A stretch of 64,000 nt of DNA, from the NCBI GenBank assembly GCA_964466055.1, contig CAYXLW010000001.1, positions 186,001 through 250,000 on the forward strand, in the 5' to 3' direction. The position numbers were made by a program, and so were the translations under genes. The stretch comes from CAYXLW01 sp964466055. GTDB taxonomy: Bacteria; Patescibacteriota; Gracilibacteria; GCA-2401425. Below, in pieces: positions 58,716-64,000 of the stretch. Below the pieces are notes generated by a model that worked only from the letters and a program-made list of their open reading frames with translations, made no database searches and was not told the DNA's origin. Within the stretch, counting starts at the first letter, position 1. Each line of letters begins with the position of its first letter.

Positions 58716-61169
58716 TTAAATCAATTTCAAAATTCTATAAAGCGTTTCAGCTACTTCAGCTCTTGTTACATTTCCAGATGGATCGAATTTAGTTTGAGCA
58801 TCAGTAATACCGTTTTCTTTTGCATATCCTACATAATCAGTAAACCAAGTTTCTTTAGGTACATCTTCATACGGAGCTCCGTGAAATGTTTCTACTTCAA
58901 CTCCAGCTGCATTAACAAGAATTTTATAATATTCAGCACGATTCACTTCATTAGCTGGTTTGAATGACCCATCAGGGTATCCTTTAACCATTCCCAAGTT
59001 TAATGCTCGACCTATATAAGGTTCATACCAAGATCCAGTTTCAGTATCTGGGAAATTCATATTACCTGCTGGCTTTAGTCCTTTGTTTAATCCTAAAATT
59101 AACATTTTCAATGCTTCGATTCTTGAAACTTTTTTATTAGGCTTAAATGATCCATCATCGTATCCTTTTATAATTCCATTGTTTTTTAAATATTCTATTG
59201 CTTCAGCATTGTTATGATGAGCTGGAACATCAGTAAAAATATTCTCATTTTTTTCTTCTTTTACCCAGAAACTAGATATTCCTACGTAAGCTCCATTTTG
59301 AACTCTTATTTTAATTTTACTAAGACCTTTTTTAGCTCGGACTTTTACTGAAGCTTTTCCTTGGGTAAAGTCTTCAGATTTTAATTCTTTTGGACTTATA
59401 ATCCCTTCTCCTTCTTCAAAAGTAATTTTTGCAATTCCACTTGATGAATAATTAGGAGTATCTTCATTATCTGAATTTATTGTTTGTATAAAAACTTCTG
59501 TATCTTTGTTTTCAATAACAGTATTGTCATTATTGTAAACCTTGAAAGCACTAGCTTTCTTTATTTCATCAATAATTGTTATTTCATAAGTAACTCCCTC
59601 AATTATTATTCTGGCAGTTTCTGCTTCATTGCTTGTGTATTTAATTAAAGTTTTTCCATTATTAATATCATTAGTTGATATTCTTTCTGGGGAAACTTTT
59701 CCTTTCCCATCTACTTGTATATCAATGTTATTAGATAATGATACTATTGTTTCATTGTTTGAGTTCTTTAGTTCAGCATAGAAACTTACATCTCCTCCAA
59801 TAAAAGCGTATGTATCACCTGAAAAAACTACATTACGAATTTCTTGTGTTTCAGTTGTTATTGTATTTTCGGTATTAGTATTGTTTGAATCAGTATTTTC
59901 TGATGATACATTGGAAATATTTTCTTCAGGAATTTTAGTAATTAACAATATTGTTCCCTGTTTATCTCCCTCTGATATTCTCATTTCAAAATCTTCAGCT
60001 ACTTCATTTTTTACTACAAGTTTTGTTGTCCCATTAGTAAAATTAAGAATTTTTGTGAATTCTGCAGAAGATGACGTAGATGAAATATCAAAATTAGAAG
60101 AGGTATTATATGTCTTAAATGTGTTATTATTTTGATCTTTAGCATTTATTACTAGAGTAGTATCTTCATTTGTATAAAATGTTGCTTTATCTGTCGTTAT
60201 TTCAAACTTTGAAAGAGATAAAAAGACTTCGGGATTTGAAGTATTTTTAGTATTTACGCTTGGAATGCCATTATTTATCGAAGCTACTAAATTGTTATTA
60301 ATTCCTTCCTCTGAATAATTTTCTTTAATCCAAAGCATAGGATTAACAGTCAACTCTTCTGCTTTATCTTTATTTAATCCTGCATTTACTGCATCAAAAA
60401 ACGAAAGAGAGACAGCAGATGCTTCTGTCCAAGAAAACGGCCACCATGGATGCCAGGGAGCTTCACTGCGATCAATTTGAAAATGAAGATGAGGTGTAGT
60501 TGAAGTCCCTGTATTCCCAGATGTTCCTACTTGTTGTCCTTTAAAAACAAAATCATTTTTTTCAAGTAGCACATCATTCATATGATTGTAACAAGAAATT
60601 AAATCAACTTTTTTTGATTTGTTTTTATAGTCAGGAACATTTTTATGGCTAATACAAATATGGTGACCAAATCCTGAACTTATAATTTCTTTTTTTACTA
60701 CAGTTCCATTTGCTATGGCTCTAATAGGAGTATTAATTGGCACACGAATATCTACTGCTAAATGAGAACCAGTTTTTTCTAAATGATTATTTTCATAGCT
60801 TCCAAGATATACTACAGGGAAAGTAAGTTTTGCATTATGAGCTTTTTTGTTTGCTTTTAACTCATCGACAGATATATCTAATAATGCATCTTCATAATTT
60901 GGAAGAGTTGTTAGGTATTTATTATCTATATCTTTAAAATCAGTTGTTTTTACACTTCCCATCCATATTGTATAGTCTGGGGATTTTTCAATAGGATAAA
61001 TAGTCCCATTAAATGGGTTAGAAGTTTCTAGTAAGGATGATTTAAACCATTGCGATTGCCCAACAGTTGTTAGCATCGCAACACATAAAACAAGTCCTAT
61101 ACCAACAAAAACTCCTTTATATTCTTCCCAGATAGACTTAAAAGATAGTAAATAATTTTTGTTTTTCAT
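58716..61169 (-). CDS. LytM/M23 peptidase-like protein with S-layer homology domains
   Basis: The 817-residue product begins with an N-terminal membrane segment or signal (about residues 18-37, FVGIGLVLCVAMLTTVG). A LytM domain follows (about 105-240): SHLAVDIRVPINTPIRAIAN, then HHICISHKNV and TPHLHFQIDRSE. The zinc ligands HxxxD and HLHF are present. Next come two or more Ig-like/adhesin-type beta domains (about 315-625), and three SLH domains (about 640-817), with FKPNKKVSRIEALKMLI and GSFKPANEVNRAEYYKILV. The protein would bind the cell-wall polymer through SLH and act on peptidoglycan, or serve as a scaffold if the LytM part is inactive. Confidence 0.88.
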   Translation of the reverse strand: MKNKNYLLSFKSIWEEYKGVFVGIGLVLCVAMLTTVGQSQWFKSSLLETSNPFNGTIYPIEKSPDYTIWMGSVKTTDFKDIDNKYLTTLPNYEDALLDISVDELKANKKAHNAKLTFPVVYLGSYENNHLEKTGSHLAVDIRVPINTPIRAIANGTVVKKEIISSGFGHHICISHKNVPDYKNKSKKVDLISCYNHMNDVLLEKNDFVFKGQQVGTSGNTGTSTTPHLHFQIDRSEAPWHPWWPFSWTEASAVSLSFFDAVNAGLNKDKAEELTVNPMLWIKENYSEEGINNNLVASINNGIPSVNTKNTSNPEVFLSLSKFEITTDKATFYTNEDTTLVINAKDQNNNTFKTYNTSSNFDISSTSSSAEFTKILNFTNGTTKLVVKNEVAEDFEMRISEGDKQGTILLITKIPEENISNVSSENTDSNNTNTENTITTETQEIRNVVFSGDTYAFIGGDVSFYAELKNSNNETIVSLSNNIDIQVDGKGKVSPERISTNDINNGKTLIKYTSNEAETARIIIEGVTYEITIIDEIKKASAFKVYNNDNTVIENKDTEVFIQTINSDNEDTPNYSSSGIAKITFEEGEGIISPKELKSEDFTQGKASVKVRAKKGLSKIKIRVQNGAYVGISSFWVKEEKNENIFTDVPAHHNNAEAIEYLKNNGIIKGYDDGSFKPNKKVSRIEALKMLILGLNKGLKPAGNMNFPDTETGSWYEPYIGRALNLGMVKGYPDGSFKPANEVNRAEYYKILVNAAGVEVETFHGAPYEDVPKETWFTDYVGYAKENGITDAQTKFDPSGNVTRAEVAETLYRILKLI

Positions 61170-61400
61170 TTTATTTTATTTATTTTTTGTATTCGGGTAA
61201 TTATAGCAGAAAATGCTTCTAAAATCAAAAGGATTTTGCCCTCCTTACTTTCTGTGATGGGCGGGTTTTGTGTTACGTTGGTTTAATATTCTAAATTGAA
61301 TAGAATCTATGAATTTTTTATGAAAAAGATTTTATATATAAAATTTTAAGATTTTAATATAGAATTTAATTCCAATCTTAAAATATTTAATCAAAAACTC

Positions 61401-61973
61401 ATGAAAACTCTTGTTATTTATGCTCATCCAAAAACAGAGGGCTTTTGCTCAACTATTCTTGAGTCTGTAAAAAATAAATTAGAAGAAAATAATTCTCCTT
61501 ATGAAGTATTAGACTTATATGATATGAATTATGACCCCATACTTCATGAGAATGAGCACTATACATCAAGAGGAGATCATAAAAATATAAGTGAAGAAAA
61601 CTTGAAAATTCAAGAAAAAATTAAAGAATCTAATAAAATAATTTTTATTTTTCCTATTTGGTGGAATAGTGTTCCTGCTATTTTAAAAGGATTTTTTGAT
61701 AAAGTTTTTACCTCACCTTTTGCTTTTGAGTTTTCTCCAAAAGGAATTCCTATTGGGAATTTAAAAGGGAAGGAGGGAATTATTTTTACTGCCAGTGGAT
61801 CAGCTAAATGGCAAAATATTCTTTTTCTAGGGGATAGAGCTATTAAGACTGTTAAAAATGATACTTTAGGATTTTGTGGAATAAAAGCAAAAGCTTACCA
61901 TGTTTATAATGCTAATAGATTAAATGAAGATAAGAAGAATGAAATTAGAAATATAATAAAAAAAGCTCTTTAG
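61401..61973 (+). CDS. NAD(P)H oxidoreductase of the flavodoxin-like fold (KefF/MdaB type)
   Basis: The 190-residue product matches the Flavodoxin_2 family: KTLVIYAHPKTEGFCSTIL at the N-terminus (FMN phosphate site), the FPIWWNSVPAILKGFFDKVF motif near 92 and EGIIFTASGSAKWQN near 129. These FMN or FAD enzymes reduce quinones or other small electrophiles, using NAD(P)H. It stands alone. No transporter partner (kefC type) is present, so a redox-defence role is the simplest reading. Confidence 0.88.
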   Translation: MKTLVIYAHPKTEGFCSTILESVKNKLEENNSPYEVLDLYDMNYDPILHENEHYTSRGDHKNISEENLKIQEKIKESNKIIFIFPIWWNSVPAILKGFFDKVFTSPFAFEFSPKGIPIGNLKGKEGIIFTASGSAKWQNILFLGDRAIKTVKNDTLGFCGIKAKAYHVYNANRLNEDKKNEIRNIIKKAL

Positions 61974-61996
61974 ATTAAGCTGATTTTATATTTTTT

Positions 61997-62122
61997 ATGA
62001 TTTATCTTTGGCAGACCGACGCATACAGGTCTCGAACTGAATGGAGTCTTTTTGAGCTTATTTTGCTATTGGAACAAGCACGGGAAGTGAATATTGATTT
62101 ACGACATTTTGCACTTTTGTGA
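61997..62122 (+). CDS. Short reading frame, possible gene fragment
   Basis: An ATG opens 41 codons (MIYLWQTDAYRSRTEWSLFE then a Leu-rich helix). The composition is protein-like and the piece is GC-richer than its surroundings. It lies just before the broken DUF3800 gene, so it may be part of an older accessory gene. No family recognised. Confidence 0.25.
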   Translation: MIYLWQTDAYRSRTEWSLFELILLLEQAREVNIDLRHFALL

Positions 62123-62166
62123 TTTTTATGAAAATGATAAAGTTAGACAGATTTAAATCTTTTTAC

Positions 62167-62818
62167 ATGCTGTACCTGTATCTTGATGAAAGTGGTGATC
62201 TTGGTTTTGATTTTGTAAACAAAAAACCTTCCAAATTTTTTACAGTCGCTATTTCTTGCTGTGGAAGGCAGTAGCAACAACAAAAAGCTTGTAAATGCAG
62301 TAAAAAACACCTTACATAGAAAGCTGAATCATAAAAAGAAAGGTGGTCGCATTGTACAGGAGTTAAAAGGAACAGGTGCAACTTTAGAAATCAAAAAATA
62401 TTTTTTTAACCTGATTCAAGATATTCCTTTTTCTATTTATTCTCTTACTCTTAACAAAAAACGAGTATTTCAACATTTAACAGAGAACAAATCTCGTGTT
62501 TACAATTTTATTGCACGACAAGTCATTGATAAAATACCACTCAATAGTGAAATGGTTACTCAAATTGGCTTTATTATTGATAAATCCAAGGGGAAAAAAG
62601 AAATTAAAGATTTTAATGAGTATATTGAAAAACAGCTTGAAGGAAGCATTAACCCTAATGTGCCTTTAAATATTGTCCACAAAAAGTCACATGATTTTGA
62701 GGGAATACAAATTGCTGATCTTTTTGCCTACGGAATTTTTCAAAAATACGAAAGAAAAAACACAGACTGGTTTTCTGTGTTTCAAAGCAAAATTAAATTT
62801 GATGATCGATACCTATAA
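62167..62818 (+). pseudogene. DUF3800 protein gene, frameshifted
   Basis: From the ATG at 62167 the frame gives MLYLYLDESGDLGFDFV, the exact N-terminal signature of DUF3800 (LDESGD), then FFTVAI and stops at a TAG about 36 codons in. From about 62255 the next frame continues the family to 62818, with VQELKGTGA near the middle, FIIDKSKG and the end motif HDFEGIQIADLFAYGIFQ. One extra T in the run at 62252-62254 explains the break. DUF3800 proteins are RNase-H-like and often lie near mobile or defence genes. Could be a real lesion or a sequencing error in a T-run. Confidence 0.75.
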
Positions 62819-62942
62819 AAAAGAACGTGCCCTGAAGGTTCTTTATGCCCTTGTTCTTGCCAACCGATGGATGGGAACACAAGTAGCAACCAGCAGAGGT
62901 CTTACCGTTCGTTTACATTGTAGCAAAAAACAAAATGGGAAA

Positions 62943-63052
62943 TCAAATTTTTATTAAGTTTACTCGGTAGCCTACGGAAATAATGGCATCGAGGTTGTAA
63001 AAATCCATGTCTCTTTTTTCCAATCCTTGGCAACTTGTGCAATTTTTGCACA
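62943..63052 (-). pseudogene. RhuM-family remnant
   Basis: The minus strand reads KRDMDFYNLDAIISVGYRVN, matching the conserved core of RhuM proteins, which are frequent companions of type I restriction systems. Before it AKIAQVAKDWKK lies in another frame, so a frameshift is present; after it the frame closes at TGA within six codons. The gene is missing at both ends. Confidence 0.55.
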
Positions 63053-63102
63053 GTATAGCCATGCTTACTTGTCAGCAAGAGCATGACTACAAATTTTAAA
63101 TT

Positions 63103-63765
63103 CTATAAAGAAAAATTCTCCCAATCAATATTCATCGTATCGCTTACCATCTCTACAAAATCTTCTTCTATATCCTCATCACCTTCCTCTTCCAATCGAT
63201 CCCATCCAAGCACAGCGCCTAACACATTTCCCCACTCATTACGTTCTTTTTTTGAAAGCTTTTTCTTCGATTGTAAATATTCATAGAGCTCTAAAATACC
63301 CTTCATCATAAATGGACCACCTATATCTTCAAATAACATGGGACCTTGGGCATTTAGGAGTAATGGAATCTTTTTTACTTGAGGACTAAGTTTTGCTTGT
63401 GGAATGATTTTTTGCAAAGTAATCGTAAAACGCCAATCATCACCAAAATCATACCAATACCCTACAGTATCTTTCTCATTTTGGAAAATATTTGAAAGTT
63501 TTATTTTTTTGGCATTGTATTCTGGCTCATCGTTAAAAAACATTCTTTGATCTTTTGGGATAGGCAGCGCAATAGTTTGCATAAACTGTCTTTTGCCTTT
63601 TTCAAACTGCCAAAGATGATAGCCTTCGAGGTCAAAAAGTTTTTGAATAAGTTTATGAAGCTCTAAAAATGTATTTTCTGAATCAACTAAGATAGTACGA
63701 AAAATACTTGGCTTTACGCCATCTACTTGAATTTTAAGTTGATAATAAAGTGCTGATTGTGGCAT
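63103..63765 (-). CDS. Plasmid pRiA4b ORF-3-like protein
   Basis: The 220-residue product matches the PF07929 family: YQLKIQVDGVKPSIFRTILV at the N-terminus, LHKLIQKLFDLEGYHLWQF near 37, the TVGYWYDFGDDWRFTITLQK motif near 98 and GGPFMMKGILELYEYL near 148. The family is common on plasmids and in accessory islands; its biochemical role is unproven. Its C-terminal tail is strongly acidic (EEEGDEDIEEDF). It lies 14 bp downstream of hsdS on the same strand. Confidence 0.85.
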   Translation of the reverse strand: MPQSALYYQLKIQVDGVKPSIFRTILVDSENTFLELHKLIQKLFDLEGYHLWQFEKGKRQFMQTIALPIPKDQRMFFNDEPEYNAKKIKLSNIFQNEKDTVGYWYDFGDDWRFTITLQKIIPQAKLSPQVKKIPLLLNAQGPMLFEDIGGPFMMKGILELYEYLQSKKKLSKKERNEWGNVLGAVLGWDRLEEEGDEDIEEDFVEMVSDTMNIDWENFSL

Positions 63766-63779
63766 AAAATCAGGTTAAA

Positions 63780-64000
63780 TTATAAATACTTTTTCAAAAT
63801 CTCCTCTTTCTTTGCAGGAATTTCTGCCAATTCTGCTTCAAGTTTTTCAATCTCTTCCTCAATTTTCTCAATTTCCGCGACAATACGTTGTTGTTCAGCG
63901 AGAGGAGGGAGGGGAATTCTTAAGTTTTTAATAAAGCTCAAATTTGCCATTTTAAACTCTCCCGCTTTATATGCAAAATTTGGATACAATTGAATACATG
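63780..64000 (-). CDS. hsdS: Type I restriction specificity subunit HsdS, 3' end only
   Basis: The frame is open through the right edge of the window, so only the last 73 codons are seen. They give NLRIPLPPLAEQQRIVAEIE, the end-of-TRD signature (IPLPPLxEQxxIV), followed by a coiled coil (EKIEEEIEKLEAELAEIPAK) that positions HsdM, and the final KKEEILKKYL. An earlier TTG at 63989 is not the start. HsdS chooses the DNA target of a type I restriction-modification complex; hsdM and hsdR must lie outside the window. Confidence 0.85.
   Translation of the reverse strand, partial: CIQLYPNFAYKAGEFKMANLSFIKNLRIPLPPLAEQQRIVAEIEKIEEEIEKLEAELAEIPAKKEEILKKYL

Noticed and set aside
62902..63084. 60-codon minus-strand frame over the RhuM remnant
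   Set aside because: The recognisable RhuM residues lie in a different frame; this one is a shadow.
1..64000. CRISPR array
   Set aside because: No series of regularly spaced short direct repeats with unique spacers was seen; repeats found are palindromes, duplicated leaders or tandem codon repeats.
1..64000. UGA read as glycine (as in Gracilibacteria)
   Set aside because: Several conserved genes end on TGA at the expected C-terminus and no conserved protein needs read-through of TGA.

Overview
The window is AT-rich DNA from a bacterium that reads TGA as a normal stop: recG, a glycosyltransferase gene and others end on it at the expected place. Native genes almost never show a Shine-Dalgarno sequence, and at least one promoter places the transcript start on the start codon. 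Gene content is mostly housekeeping with sparse biosynthesis, many short proteins of unknown function, extended ribosomal proteins, domain-inserted enzymes and an S-layer-anchored cell-wall hydrolase. This fits a Patescibacteria/CPR-type genome, perhaps Peregrinibacteria-like. It argues against Gracilibacteria or Absconditabacteria, which recode UGA. The lineage is an inference; no rRNA gene lies in the window.

Layout: 0-9.3 kb has a PSP1 protein, a TPR membrane protein, dxr, folA, lipoproteins and a recG carrying a DUF559 nuclease-like domain in frame. 9.8-15.5 kb has a two-gene remnant of the division cluster (rsmH, ftsL-like), two MFS carriers and lgt-map. 15.6-21.7 kb has a glycosyltransferase group with an embedded REP-type (Y1) transposase, and a metallophosphatase. 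22-29.6 kb has tRNA-Tyr, pgk, lepA, a DEAD-box helicase and typA. 29.7-33.2 kb has two unknown genes behind the same 136-bp leader. 33.3-42.5 kb has tRNA-Arg, uvrA, hisS, an FtsB/DivIC-like gene, mltG, recF and rpsT. 42.6-47.4 kb is accessory: an HTH-ATPase-DUF4325 regulator with a triple operator, palindromic elements, pseudogenes and an integron-cassette-like unit. 47.4-51.2 kb is an ileS with an inserted histidine-phosphatase domain.

The most unusual part is 51.4-56.8 kb. Two exported thioredoxin-fold proteins, clearly diverged in their mature parts, are framed by nearly identical flanks. Each unit has a TTGACA-N17-TTTAAT promoter, a leader of about 425 nt with at least four strong hairpins, a near-identical signal peptide, and a 3' trailer whose stems differ while keeping pairing and GNRA loops, followed by a terminator. 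One hairpin arm can instead pair next to a canonical Shine-Dalgarno sequence. The noncoding parts are better conserved than the coding parts, and a tyrA-pheA fusion lies between the copies. This is the best candidate for an undescribed RNA-regulated or mobile module.

The right end (57-64 kb) has rplS, an HTH regulator, a LytM/SLH envelope protein, a flavodoxin-fold oxidoreductase and a decayed defence area: frameshifted DUF3800, a RhuM remnant, a pRiA4b ORF-3-like gene and the 3' end of an hsdS gene that runs off the window.
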